A stretch of 26,793 bases of DNA from SCRD01 sp046705285 (GCA_046705285.1 JBJKQK010000129.1:1-26793), one strand, 5' to 3'. Counted from the stretch's first letter, positions 8,165 through 16,819 are shown. The notes: a model not told the origin generated them from the sequence alone. Numbers and translations are program-made.

Positions 8165-8193
8165 TTGTCGAACCGTCCTTTACCCAGTAGAAT
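8165..8193 (+). promoter_or_regulatory. Promoter of the three-gene peptidase/barrel operon
   Basis: TTGTCG (8165-8170) and TAGAAT (8188-8193) are separated by exactly 17 bases. The predicted start is near 8200, giving a leader of about 42 bases with AAGGAGGA before the TTG start at 8242. Confidence 0.5.
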
Positions 8194-8241
8194 GGGTTGA
8201 GGCGGGGAGGGGCATTAACTGTTGGATAAGGAGGAATCACT

Positions 8242-8646
8242 TTGCGCTCTTCGATTTGCCGGTTGCTTGTCACCTCTTTGGCCTGTGCTGTAGTTATTTT
8301 GCTTCAAACTCCTTCACTGCTGGCGGCTCAAAGTCACATTGTTTCACCCGCGGAACTCCAGCAGGCTGCTGTATCGGTTGCCCGCACCCGGCAGCAGAAT
8401 ATCACCAAAGTCGAGAAGTTTTTCACGTCTGAACGGGCCGAGAAGGCGCTGAAATCCGCCCACCTTAACCCTGTCCAAATCAAGAAGGCTGTCCCATCGT
8501 TGAGTGATCAGGAACTGGCGAGGCTTGCCTCGAGAGCTGACAAAGCCCAGAAGAACTTCGCGGCGGGCGCTCTGACCAATCAGCAAATTACTTACATCCT
8601 GATCGCGATTGGGACTGCGATCGTTGTTCTCATCGCCACCCGCTAA
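8242..8646 (+). CDS. Small PA2779-like membrane protein
   Basis: A protein of 134 residues. It starts with TTG at 8242, supported by AAGGAGGA 6 bases ahead. Residues 1-29 form a signal peptide ending LLAAQ. A mostly helical middle follows, with the phrase LSDQELARLASRAD at 87-100, and a single hydrophobic helix (QITYILIAIGTAIVVLIA) ends the protein. This layout and the 'LSD-x-E-L-x-x-L-A' phrase match the PA2779 family as I recall it, whose genes sit next to PA2778-type cysteine peptidases. The next gene here is exactly such a peptidase. Its function is unknown; it could be substrate, partner or anchor of the peptidase. Confidence 0.65.
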   Translation: MRSSICRLLVTSLACAVVILLQTPSLLAAQSHIVSPAELQQAAVSVARTRQQNITKVEKFFTSERAEKALKSAHLNPVQIKKAVPSLSDQELARLASRADKAQKNFAAGALTNQQITYILIAIGTAIVVLIATR

Positions 8647-8651
8647 GAGCT

Positions 8652-9212
8652 ATGCAATGCGTTAACCGGCCGCGCGCCTGGATACCCGCTTTGCTTCCGG
8701 CGGTGTTGGCCGGCGCCCTTGCGACGCAGCCGGGAATCTGGCTGAATGTGCCTTATGTCCGGCAGCAATCCCATGGATGCGGGGCAGCCTGCATCTCGAT
8801 GGTCATGCAATACTGGCTGAAGAAAGAAAATGTGGGCATCCCGCCTGCCGCTGATGCTCGCCAGATTCAGCGCACACTCTATAGCCCGGAAGCCAAGGGG
8901 ATTTATGCTTCCGGCATGGAGCGCTACTTCCGCCAGAACGGCTTTCGAGTGTTTGCATTCCGCGGCACGCTGCAGGACCTCCGGCACCATCTTGCCAAAG
9001 GCCGTCCGCTCATTGTCTGCTTGAAGGATTCCGGGAGTTCAGGGCCGCTCCATTATGTCGTGGTCGTCGGACTCGAATGGCAGGAGGGGGTGGTCCTGGT
9101 GAATGATCCAGCGCAACGGAAGCTTCTGAAGATGGATCTCAATATCTTTGAAAAGCGATGGCGCCCGATGCACAACTGGACACTGCTTGCAGTCCCCGGA
9201 TCTGGCCATTGA
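8652..9212 (+). CDS. C39-like (PA2778-type) cysteine peptidase
   Basis: A protein of 186 residues with a hydrophobic N-terminus (about 1-29) that should export or anchor it. The peptidase C39-like core is complete: oxyanion glutamine Q38/Q39 in YVRQQSHGCGAACISM, catalytic C43, H134 in PLHYVVVVG and D152 in LVNDPAQ. The C-terminal FEKRWRPMHNWTLLAVPG also fits the PA2778 family. C39 domains usually cleave after double glycine in leader peptides, but here there is no ABC transporter and the enzyme is predicted to work in the periplasm. PA2778 proteins normally carry TPR repeats at the C-terminus; here the TPR part is in the next gene. It starts 5 bases after the previous stop, so the genes are cotranscribed. 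Confidence 0.8.
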   Translation: MQCVNRPRAWIPALLPAVLAGALATQPGIWLNVPYVRQQSHGCGAACISMVMQYWLKKENVGIPPAADARQIQRTLYSPEAKGIYASGMERYFRQNGFRVFAFRGTLQDLRHHLAKGRPLIVCLKDSGSSGPLHYVVVVGLEWQEGVVLVNDPAQRKLLKMDLNIFEKRWRPMHNWTLLAVPGSGH

Positions 9213-10927
9213 AATTGCAGGCCGTTGTCCTCTGTTTTTCCCTGGCATTGCCTTCTGTCCTTGGAGCACAGACGCCTTGTCGCCAGCCTGAGATTCTGCA
9301 AAAGCTATACAATGAACAACGATGGAATGATCTTCTGCGGGTGACCAGCCGGTGTCCTGCGGAATCAGCAGACGTTCTTTATTACCGGGGCATGGCCTTC
9401 GCGCGCACGCATCGATGGGACGAAGCGAAAGCAGCGTTTGAAGCCGGCGCGAAACAATATCCGCACGATAAGCGTTTTCCCATTGAGCTTGCCGGAATTG
9501 CTTTCAAGCGGAAACGCTTTCAGGAAGCCGAACGCTACCTCCACCACGCTTTGCATCTGGACCCGCGCGACCGTTACGCCGTCAACTTCCTGGCGACAGT
9601 CTATTTCCTTGAGGGCAACCTGGAAGCGGCTCTTAAGTACTGGAACCGGATCGGGAAGCCCCGGATCAACGAAATCAAAACGGATCCGCAGCTTCGAATC
9701 GATCCTGCCCTGCTGGATCGGGCATTTACTTGCTCGCCGGCCAGCGTCCTGACTCTGAAACAATTCAGGACCACGCTCCAGCGCCTTAAACAGCTTGGAA
9801 TATTCCCTGCATTCCGGCTGGAACTTGTGCCTCTCTCCGGCAGCAACCCGGAAGCATTTGATCTGACCCTCAGTGCGGTCGAAAGAAACGGCTGGGGTCC
9901 GAACAAGGTTGCGGGACTGATTTCTCTGCTGCGAGGGCTCCCGTATGAAACGGTTAATCCTGAGGACTATAATCTTCGCCATTCCGCCATCAACATCGTT
10001 TCTCTCTTTCGCTGGGATGATCAGGAGCGGCGCATCTTCGCTTCTGTGTCTGCACCACTCGCACGGAACCCGAAGTTCCGCTACCGGCTGTATGCCGATG
10101 CGCGGAATGAAAATTGGAATATTTCCCGAACGTTTCATCAGGCCGGGTCATCGCTCCAGGCCTTCAATCTGGAAAAGCTTGTTTTCGGTGGAGAAGTCCA
10201 ATCCATTGTCAGCAGCCGCTGGGGCTGGAAGGCAGGACTGAGCCTATCCGACAGGCGCTTTCGGAATCTGCCAGCCGGAACTTCCACCGCGGATCCTATC
10301 TTCACGAACGGTGTTGCATTGGCAGTCCACGCCGGCGGCAATTACGCTCTGCTGAGACTGCCGGAAGAACGGTTTAATCTCAGCTCGGGCATTCGGGGAA
10401 CATTCGGCAATTTCTATGCGCGCGGATTCAGCCACTTTGGCATGTTGCAGGGTTCGCTTGATGCACGCTGGTTTCCGCAAGTCCGTGGGGACGATTATGA
10501 AATGACCGAGAAGTTCCACGCCGGCAAGACTTTTGGGCTGGTTCCTTTTGACGACCTCTTTATGCTGGGGCTCGAACGCGATAACAATTTGCCCCTCCGC
10601 GCGCACATCGGAACTCGCGACGGGCAGAAGGGAAATGCTCCTCTAGGCCGTGATTATCTGCTCTCAAACTGGGAAGTCGATAAGAACATTTACGCGAACG
10701 CGTGGTTCAAGCTGCGGGTAGGGCCTTTTCTCGATAGCGGAAGGATCTACGATGATTCAGGCGGTTTCGGCTCCCACCGTTGGCTTTGGGACACGGGCGC
10801 TTCAGTCAAACTGAGGATTCTGGATGGCGTAGCACTTGTCTTCACCTATGGAAAAGACCTGCGGACCGGGAAGAACAGTTTTTACTTCACCACCACAAGC
10901 GAAGGTGGTCCCGGCTTCCTTCCCTGA
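9209..10927 (+). CDS. TPR - POTRA-like - beta-barrel outer-membrane protein
   Basis: I start this gene at TTG 9209, which overlaps the previous stop by four bases (TTGA) and yields a signal peptide (MKLQAVVLCFSLALPSVLGA). An ATG at 9158 would place 17 non-signal residues before it. The mature protein has TPR repeats at about residues 45-150 (such as YYRGMAFARTHRWDEAKAAF and YLHHALHLDPRDRYAVNFLA). A POTRA-like unit lies near 180-225 (VLTLKQFRTTLQRLKQLGIF). A long beta-rich part with alternating hydrophobic strands runs to the end, including GRDYLLSNWEVDKNIYANAW, FLDSGRIYDD and VALVFTYGKDL, as in BamA/Omp85 barrels. Length is 572 residues. The barrel call comes from pattern only. Confidence 0.7.
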   Translation: MKLQAVVLCFSLALPSVLGAQTPCRQPEILQKLYNEQRWNDLLRVTSRCPAESADVLYYRGMAFARTHRWDEAKAAFEAGAKQYPHDKRFPIELAGIAFKRKRFQEAERYLHHALHLDPRDRYAVNFLATVYFLEGNLEAALKYWNRIGKPRINEIKTDPQLRIDPALLDRAFTCSPASVLTLKQFRTTLQRLKQLGIFPAFRLELVPLSGSNPEAFDLTLSAVERNGWGPNKVAGLISLLRGLPYETVNPEDYNLRHSAINIVSLFRWDDQERRIFASVSAPLARNPKFRYRLYADARNENWNISRTFHQAGSSLQAFNLEKLVFGGEVQSIVSSRWGWKAGLSLSDRRFRNLPAGTSTADPIFTNGVALAVHAGGNYALLRLPEERFNLSSGIRGTFGNFYARGFSHFGMLQGSLDARWFPQVRGDDYEMTEKFHAGKTFGLVPFDDLFMLGLERDNNLPLRAHIGTRDGQKGNAPLGRDYLLSNWEVDKNIYANAWFKLRVGPFLDSGRIYDDSGGFGSHRWLWDTGASVKLRILDGVALVFTYGKDLRTGKNSFYFTTTSEGGPGFLP

Positions 10928-10994
10928 CTACCCGGGTACCGGTTCTGCGGACCACGACTTCGGCCATGCCATAGCAGTGCCCGGGCCTGTGCTG

Positions 10995-11011
10995 CCTTCA
11001 GCCGCTGAAGG
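10995..11011. terminator. Stem-loop between convergent genes
   Basis: CCTTCAG / CTGAAGG form a perfect 7-base stem with loop CCG in the 98-base gap between the barrel gene and the convergent dehydrogenase gene. No T-run follows on either strand, so terminator function is only likely by position. Confidence 0.35.
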
Positions 11012-11025
11012 GCCGCGCCGCACGC

Positions 11026-11952
11026 TTACTCTGTCTTTTTGCTTTCTGCTTTTCCTTCCGCTGTTGTACGAACCTTCACGCCTGCAAGCTCTTCCAGAAA
11101 CGTAATGACCGCCGCGTAATCCAGATCACCCTTTCCTTGTGCCCGGGCAGAAGCGTACACTTCCTTCACGGCTGCCGATACCGGCATCGGGACATCCTGG
11201 GAAAACGCCGCTTCCATGGCCAGTGTGACGTCTTTGTGCATCCACTTCAGAGGAAAATAGGGCGTGAAGTCGCCTTTGAAAATGAAGGGAGCCTTGAAGT
11301 CGGTCAGCGCCGCCCGCGCCATGCTGTTCTGGACAATTTCCATCATGACCTCGGGTCGCACCCCGCACTTGGTGGCGAGTACAAAAGCTTCGCAGAAGAC
11401 TTCAACCATGGCGGACTGTATGGCGTTTTGCGCCAGCTTGGCGGAAAGTCCCGCTCCATGCAGGCCGCAGTAAATGTGCTTCTTACCCAGCACCTTCAAG
11501 AGTGGCATCGCTCTCTCAACCGTCTCGCGCTCGCCGCCGATCATGAAGGTCAGTTCACCCTGCTCGGCGCCGTGTTTACTGCCGGTCACCGGGGCGTCCA
11601 GGAAGCTTGCTTTCCTGCCGGCCGTTGCACAGGCGAGCTTGCGGCTGACCACGGGGCTGATGGTGGCGGAATCGATCACAATGGCGTCCGGGCGAATGGT
11701 CTGGAGAACTCCCTCCTTACCCATAATGACTTCTTCGGAGGCCGCGGAATCGCTGACGATGCTCATCACGTAGTTGGCATTGCGAGCGGCCTCCGAAGGG
11801 CTTGAGGCCACACGTGCGCCGGCTTGCTCAAGCGGCTGAGCCTTCTCCCGAGTTCGGTTGAAGACCGTTACCTTGTAACCGGCTTTCACCAGATTTAAAG
11901 CCATGGGCTCGCCCATGATCCCCAGACCAATGAAGCCAACAGATTCTGCCAT
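11026..11952 (-). CDS. Beta-hydroxyacid dehydrogenase, tartronate-semialdehyde-reductase/HIBADH type
   Basis: A cytosolic oxidoreductase of 308 residues. The N-terminal Rossmann domain starts at once with GFIGLGIMGEPMA (6-18), and NRT at 32-34 suggests NADP. DAPVTGSKHGAEQGELTFM (119-137) is the substrate loop and K172 in GLSAKLAQN is the catalytic lysine. The C-terminal all-helical domain fills the rest. The start is firm: AAGGAGG before ATG. The family includes 2-hydroxy-3-oxopropionate reductase, 3-hydroxyisobutyrate dehydrogenase and glyoxylate/succinic-semialdehyde reductases. Because glycerate 2-kinase and a hydroxypyruvate-reductase-like gene lie directly upstream, a role in turning tartronate semialdehyde or glyoxylate into reduced products is favoured by context. 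Confidence 0.88.
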   Translation of the reverse strand: MAESVGFIGLGIMGEPMALNLVKAGYKVTVFNRTREKAQPLEQAGARVASSPSEAARNANYVMSIVSDSAASEEVIMGKEGVLQTIRPDAIVIDSATISPVVSRKLACATAGRKASFLDAPVTGSKHGAEQGELTFMIGGERETVERAMPLLKVLGKKHIYCGLHGAGLSAKLAQNAIQSAMVEVFCEAFVLATKCGVRPEVMMEIVQNSMARAALTDFKAPFIFKGDFTPYFPLKWMHKDVTLAMEAAFSQDVPMPVSAAVKEVYASARAQGKGDLDYAAVITFLEELAGVKVRTTAEGKAESKKTE

Positions 11953-12044
11953 CGAGTGCCTCCTTCATGAGAAGTTTTAGGATTAGCTGCGGACGGTCTC
12001 GCTTCAAACCGGGAAGCCCGGCTCGATAGAAGACCTGGAAAGCT

Positions 12045-13397
12045 TTAAGAATCTCCGAAATCAAGCCAGAACCGCACGTCCCGGACGTTGTTGTCGGTAA
12101 ACCCCGTGTCGAGTGTATCACCAAGCGTGCGGAAGAAGTAATAGGAGTCACTCTCCACCAGATAGTGCGCCGGATCAAGACCCAGGGCCCGAGCGCGGGA
12201 AATCGTTTGCCCGTCGGCCACGGCTCCGCTCGACGGGCTATTGCCGTCCCGCCCGTCAGTTCCGGCGCTGAGGACCACTCGGGTTTGATGTTCGATTTCT
12301 CCCGCCGCGTACAGCACGTAGGCCTGGTTGCGCCCGCCCATGCCTGAGCCTGTGACTTTGCAGGTGATTTCGCCTCCGACAACCAGCGCGACAGGCCGGC
12401 CCGGATGCTCCCGAGCCAGCGCGTTCAAAGCGACCAGATTTCTGGACGCCACCTCACGGTAATCCGCATCCCATTCGTTCGAGTCGATCTCGCAGTCAAA
12501 ACCTTGCCGTTCCAGAGCCATTTTCGCGGCTTCGACCGCCTCTCGATTCGAGAGCAAACATGAGTACAGGGAATTTCGAAAGCAGGAATCACCGGGTTTA
12601 GGCGTTTCTTTGAGCGTACGTTCCTCAAACTGCCTGCGAATCGTTTCAGGCAACTGCCTCGTCAGATCATTTTCCTCAGCCAGTTGGTAACACTGCATGA
12701 TCGTTGAATCGTCCGGCATGGTCGGGCCTGAGGCAACCATGGAAGGCAAGTCGTCCGGCACGTCGGAAACATAGAGCGTGAGCTGGCGGGCTGGATACGC
12801 TGCCTCGGCCAACCGGCCGCCCTTGACAGCGGAGATATGTTTGCGCAGGACGTTGATCTGTTCGATGGGCAAGCCGCAAGTTACGAGCACATGGTTGAAA
12901 ACAATCAGATCCTTTAGTGAAACGGCGGGGCTCAAGGGCTTTTCGAACAGTGCCGAGCCTCCGCCGGAAATCAGGAAGATAACAAGGTCATCGGCGCCCA
13001 GGCCCGAAACCAGCTCAAGGGCCGTTTCTGCTGCGGCAACGCTGTCCGAGTTTGGGTAGGGATGGGCACCCTCGAAGTAGCAGAAGCGCTCCAGCCTTGC
13101 GGTTGGGAGGGAAGGAGCCACCACAATGCCGCGAGCAATCCTTCCGCCGAGGATCTCATCCAGCGTCGCGGCCATTCGGCTGGCTGCCTTGCCAATGGCG
13201 ACAACATTTGGGGGCCGTGTCAGAGAAACTGTTGCGTCTCCTGCAACAAGCTTCTCCCCCTTGTACTTCAACTTCTCGACCATCGCCTGGCGCAAATCGA
13301 TCGCGGCGATGACCTCGTGGAAAACTTGGCGGGCAATTGCCTTGCCGTGTTCATAGGTGGGGCTAGCTGAACTGGAAACTCTATTTTGGACGCTCAT
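12045..13397 (-). CDS. gckA: Glycerate 2-kinase (DUF4147/MOFRL family)
   Basis: A protein of 450 residues, the usual length for the MOFRL-type glycerate kinase that converts D-glycerate to 2-phosphoglycerate. Seen motifs: NVVAIGKAASRMA in the N-terminal domain, FLISGGGSALF, LRKHISAVKGGRLA (conserved lysines), YVSDVPDDLPSMVASGPT, and in the C-terminal MOFRL part VVGGEITCKVTGSGMGGRNQ followed by LSAGTDGRDGNSPSSGAVADG. The ribosome site is weak (ACAGG directly before the ATG), so the true start could be slightly different, although residues 16-45 already match the family. It stands between two dehydrogenases of three-carbon acids on the same strand. Confidence 0.92.
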   Translation of the reverse strand: MSVQNRVSSSASPTYEHGKAIARQVFHEVIAAIDLRQAMVEKLKYKGEKLVAGDATVSLTRPPNVVAIGKAASRMAATLDEILGGRIARGIVVAPSLPTARLERFCYFEGAHPYPNSDSVAAAETALELVSGLGADDLVIFLISGGGSALFEKPLSPAVSLKDLIVFNHVLVTCGLPIEQINVLRKHISAVKGGRLAEAAYPARQLTLYVSDVPDDLPSMVASGPTMPDDSTIMQCYQLAEENDLTRQLPETIRRQFEERTLKETPKPGDSCFRNSLYSCLLSNREAVEAAKMALERQGFDCEIDSNEWDADYREVASRNLVALNALAREHPGRPVALVVGGEITCKVTGSGMGGRNQAYVLYAAGEIEHQTRVVLSAGTDGRDGNSPSSGAVADGQTISRARALGLDPAHYLVESDSYYFFRTLGDTLDTGFTDNNVRDVRFWLDFGDS

Positions 13398-13517
13398 CCT
13401 GTAATGACCATGCTTTCACGCTTTTGCCGGCCAACGTCGCCGCCATGTCTTCATTATTGAGAAGCCGGACGAGGATAGCAAGCGGAAGAGGTTTTCCACT
13501 TCCGGCCTTCCAGGGAA

Positions 13518-14489
13518 TTAAGAATAAACTTCTGGATTCACAACATTGCTGGGCCGCTCGCCCGATAGCATAGAGAGCAGGTTCTTGACGGCAAGCGTCG
13601 CCATCCTCAGACGGGTTTCGCCAGTGGCGCTCCCGATATGGGGCGCCAGGACAACACTGTCCATACTGGACAGAGCTGTGTTGACCTTTGGTTCCTTTTC
13701 GAAGACGTCCAGTCCCGCACCGGCAATTTTCCTGCTTCGAAGCGCTTCCACGAGTGCATTTTCGTCGACCACGGGTCCACGCGCTGTGTTGATGAGAATA
13801 GCCCCGTTCTTCATCAGACTAAAGGCTCCGGCGTTCACGATGTGGCGCGTTTCGGGAGTGAGAGGAACGTGAAGACTGAGGAAATCGGATTCTCGCAGTA
13901 AAGTTTCCATATTGACGTGCTCGGCCTGCAGTTCGCGCTCAATACTGCCGGCTGCCCGATGCCGGGCATGATAGAGGATGCGCATCGAAAAACCGCGGCC
14001 ACGCCGCGCCATCGGTTGACCAATTCCGCCAAATCCCAGCAGGCCGAGGGTCTTGTGGTGAACATCTGCTCCATGAAGAAGTCCCCATTGCCACCGGTCC
14101 CAGCGCCCTTCGCGAACATAATGGTCAGCCTCAATTATTCTGCGGGCAGTGGCGAGCAGCAGAGTGAAAGCCAGATCAGCCGTGGTCTCTTCCAGCGACC
14201 CAGCCGTGTTGGTAACCGGAATTCGCCTTTGGTTGCAGGCGTCAAGATCGATATTGTCGTAGCCGACGCCGCAATTGGAAATAGCTCGGAGATTGGAAGC
14301 CGCCTCCAGCACCTCTTCATTGACCCGCGCCGAGCTGACCAGAAGCCCGTCAACATGGCGGCACTCTTCAGCCAGCTGCCGAATTGGGATGGCAGAATCT
14401 TCAGGATAACTTCGAACCTCACAGGCGCCTGACAACAGCTCCACCGCCCGCGAGGGCAAAGGGCGCGTAACAAAAACCTTGGGTTTCAT
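13518..14489 (-). CDS. D-2-hydroxyacid dehydrogenase (hydroxypyruvate/glyoxylate reductase-like)
   Basis: A protein of about 323 residues of the D-isomer-specific 2-hydroxyacid dehydrogenase family. The cofactor domain has GLLGFGGIGQPMARR. The catalytic set is visible as arginine in LINTARGPVVDE, glutamate in DVFEKEP and histidine in LAPHIGSATGE. Substrate-side loop: SNCGVGYDNID. Likely reaction is NAD(P)H reduction of hydroxypyruvate to glycerate or of glyoxylate to glycolate, which fits the neighbouring glycerate kinase; phosphoglycerate dehydrogenase is less likely because no ACT domain is present. I start at 14489 (AAGGAG just before, short spacing); an in-frame ATG at 14501 has no ribosome site. 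Confidence 0.88.
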   Translation of the reverse strand: MKPKVFVTRPLPSRAVELLSGACEVRSYPEDSAIPIRQLAEECRHVDGLLVSSARVNEEVLEAASNLRAISNCGVGYDNIDLDACNQRRIPVTNTAGSLEETTADLAFTLLLATARRIIEADHYVREGRWDRWQWGLLHGADVHHKTLGLLGFGGIGQPMARRGRGFSMRILYHARHRAAGSIERELQAEHVNMETLLRESDFLSLHVPLTPETRHIVNAGAFSLMKNGAILINTARGPVVDENALVEALRSRKIAGAGLDVFEKEPKVNTALSSMDSVVLAPHIGSATGETRLRMATLAVKNLLSMLSGERPSNVVNPEVYS

Positions 14490-14679
14490 AGTCTCCTTCA
14501 TACTTTAGCAGGATGATCGAGTCGATTGATATCACGCTTGGGCGGAGGTCGTCAACCTGTGGAACTCAATTTGAGTCGGCTTGCTGGTCAGTTATTCCGC
14601 CCTATGGTGGCAGACCATTCTCGTACGCCGGCCATCGAAAGTCACTGACAAATCACCCTGCATCTTGAACGTGGTTATA

Positions 14680-16230
14680 ATGAATGACCAAGTTGCCATG
14701 CCGCACGAAACAGAATCCGAGTTTCTTCCCAAGCTCCAGAATGAAATTGAAACCTTCATCCGATCTCTCTCACATCCAGTTGTGGTTGAGGACGAGATGG
14801 AATTGTTCGATCTTACTTCGACCAGTTGGCGACTGAGTATCCAGTTTGACAAGCTGCTTTTCGAGGCGTGGAATCCAGTCAGAACTTTGGCGCGCCGAGT
14901 TGAGGAAGCAGCCTATCGCGACGGAGAAAGATTGGGCGTCTTCGCGCGCAAGCCACATGCCCGGGCGACGTCAGTTCTTGAGTTTCGCGAGCTTCGCCCA
15001 AGACAGCGAACAAGACGGGAAGCCACACGGCGCGCCTTCAAGCAGGAATTTGTGGCCATGCTCAAACAGGAATTTCAGGGCTGGCGCCTTGAACACGTCA
15101 GCAACCGTTCCGATCGTGAGTATTCGTTTTCCACATGGTACACGCGAGGAATGGCTCGACAAGGCCGAACCGGTTGCGCATTCATCGGACTCAGCAAGGA
15201 TGAGACGCCGGCCGCGGCGGAATCGGTGTTGGCCTTCGGCCTGATCTGGCTCGACTGGTTGCGGAGCCATGCAACGAAGACGATCGTTCCCAGGCTCCGC
15301 ATTTATCTGCCGCGCGAAACAATCGAGTTTAACGCCCAGAGAGCGGCTGCCATCAACCACCGAGCAGTGCAGTTGGAACTGTACGAATGGAATGGCAATG
15401 AAGAACACCCTGAGCAAGTGAATATCGAGACCGGCGGCAGCATCGCGACTCGGCTTGTGCCCCATCTCCGGAATGAAGCGCTCATCACTCGCCATAGAGA
15501 AATGTTATACGGCCTGCTGGGAGGCGCTGTGGATCGTCTCTCGATGACGACCGACTCTTCAGGGAAGTTTGTCTCCGTGCGTGTGGCGGGCCTCGAGGTG
15601 GCCCGAGTCGAGGGAGATCTTTCACCGAAGATCTATTTCGGCTTGGAGGGGAGCGTGCGCAGAATGGATGAATCCAGTCGCAACAACTTTCGGGATTTCA
15701 TCTTTCTTGTACTCGACCGGCGCAACGCTGCAAGTGGAGATACATCTGATCAGTTCTATCGCCTGCAGTCTGAGCGTTGGCTGGAAAGCATGCTGGTCAA
15801 CGACATCTCAAGAATTGATCCCGGACTTTCCCCGGAGTTTGCGTATCCCCAGGTACCGGCTTTCTCGAGAACCGATCGCGGTGTGATCGACATCTTGGCA
15901 GCCACGCGCGATGGCAGGCTTGCGGTGATTGAGTTGAAGCTTGAGGAACAGATTAATCTGCCGTTCCAGGCCCTGGATTACTGGTTGCGTGTCGAGAGTC
16001 TTCGCAAACGAGGCAAGTTTCAGGACTTCGGGTACTTTCCGGGTCTGGTGCTTGCCGATGCGCCACCATTGCTCTACCTCGTTGTGCCTGCCTTCCGGTT
16101 CCACTCCACAACAACACGGTTGCTTCGTTATCTTGATCCCGCCATTACCGTGATACAGGTCGGCATAAACGACCCATGGCGTCTGGGTATCAAAGTACTC
16201 TTCCGGAGAGAGTTGCGGTCGGGCGTTTGA
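14680..16230 (+). CDS. Uncharacterised protein with C-terminal PD-(D/E)XK nuclease-like domain
   Basis: A protein of about 516 residues. I do not recognise the N-terminal 360 residues; they are soluble and rich in charged residues, without signal or membrane segments. The C-terminal part carries a restriction-nuclease-like core: helix SERWLESMLVND, then GVIDIL with D404, a beta strand leading to AVIELKLE with E418-x-K420, then a helix with glutamine (FQALDYW). This matches the D...ExK arrangement of the superfamily as in NucS-like or RecB-like nucleases. A TATAAT at 14676-14681 overlaps the chosen ATG at 14680. If it is a true -10 box, translation starts at ATG 14698 instead. No toxin, methylase or helicase partner is next to it. 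Confidence 0.65.
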   Translation: MNDQVAMPHETESEFLPKLQNEIETFIRSLSHPVVVEDEMELFDLTSTSWRLSIQFDKLLFEAWNPVRTLARRVEEAAYRDGERLGVFARKPHARATSVLEFRELRPRQRTRREATRRAFKQEFVAMLKQEFQGWRLEHVSNRSDREYSFSTWYTRGMARQGRTGCAFIGLSKDETPAAAESVLAFGLIWLDWLRSHATKTIVPRLRIYLPRETIEFNAQRAAAINHRAVQLELYEWNGNEEHPEQVNIETGGSIATRLVPHLRNEALITRHREMLYGLLGGAVDRLSMTTDSSGKFVSVRVAGLEVARVEGDLSPKIYFGLEGSVRRMDESSRNNFRDFIFLVLDRRNAASGDTSDQFYRLQSERWLESMLVNDISRIDPGLSPEFAYPQVPAFSRTDRGVIDILAATRDGRLAVIELKLEEQINLPFQALDYWLRVESLRKRGKFQDFGYFPGLVLADAPPLLYLVVPAFRFHSTTTRLLRYLDPAITVIQVGINDPWRLGIKVLFRRELRSGV

Positions 16231-16296
16231 AGTACCCAGATCAGCGCGTATTGAACGCCGATTACCGCCCCCCACATTAGAGCGTCTCCACCTGTT

Positions 16297-16746
16297 TCAA
16301 AAGGCCCGGTCTGAATCAACCAGTAGTGTCACCGGCCCGTCGTTGACGAGTTCGACATCCATCATAGCGCGGAACTCACCGCTTTCAACCTTGAGGCCAA
16401 GGGCTTGAAGCGACTCCACGAAGCATTGGTAAAGTGGCTGGGCCTCACCCGGCGTCGCAGCGTCCATGTAGCTTGGCCGGCGGCCCTTGCGGCAATCGCC
16501 GTAAAGCGTGAATTCGGATACCGCCAGAACCGCTCCGCCCGCTTCACGAACGTCAAGGTTCATCCGGCCTTCTTGATCGTCAAAGATCCGGAGGTGCACG
16601 ATCTTGTCTGCTAATTTCTCTCCGGTTTGGGGTGAATCCTGCCTCGCAATTCCGACCAGGACGAGCATCCCCCGGCCGATCTTGCCGACGACCTTGCCTT
16701 TCACTCGGACTTCCGCACGCTTGACGCGCTGGACAACAGCTCGCAT
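16297..16746 (-). CDS. dtd: D-aminoacyl-tRNA deacylase
   Basis: A protein of 149 residues, the usual length for DTD, which removes D-amino acids and glycine from mischarged tRNA in the cytosol. It starts MRAVVQRVKRAEVRV as typical, and contains the motif SEFTLYGDCRKGRRPSY (Q to E change relative to the common SQFTL) and the cross-subunit motif NDGPVTLL (usually NxGPVT). The frame is open far upstream, but the family start and two overlapping GGAG sites place the start at 16746. It is convergent with the nuclease-like gene and is the last recognisable host gene before the phage module. Confidence 0.93.
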   Translation of the reverse strand: MRAVVQRVKRAEVRVKGKVVGKIGRGMLVLVGIARQDSPQTGEKLADKIVHLRIFDDQEGRMNLDVREAGGAVLAVSEFTLYGDCRKGRRPSYMDAATPGEAQPLYQCFVESLQALGLKVESGEFRAMMDVELVNDGPVTLLVDSDRAF

Positions 16747-16790
16747 TAGCTCCTGCTCCTTTCCGACTGCCACCTGAATTGGCGAGTGCC

Positions 16791-16819
16791 ATTGTATCGA
16801 ATCTGCTTCGGGTTGTAAT
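16791..16819 (-). promoter_or_regulatory. Probable dtd promoter
   Basis: On the minus strand ATTACA (16819-16814) and TACAAT (16796-16791) are 17 bases apart. The predicted start near 16785 leaves about 38 bases of leader. The -35 box matches the consensus in 4 of 6 positions. Confidence 0.4.

Noticed and set aside
10928..11025. Rho-independent terminator with T-run between convergent genes
   Set aside because: Only a 7-base hairpin without T-run is present, so I list it with low confidence and not as a proven terminator.
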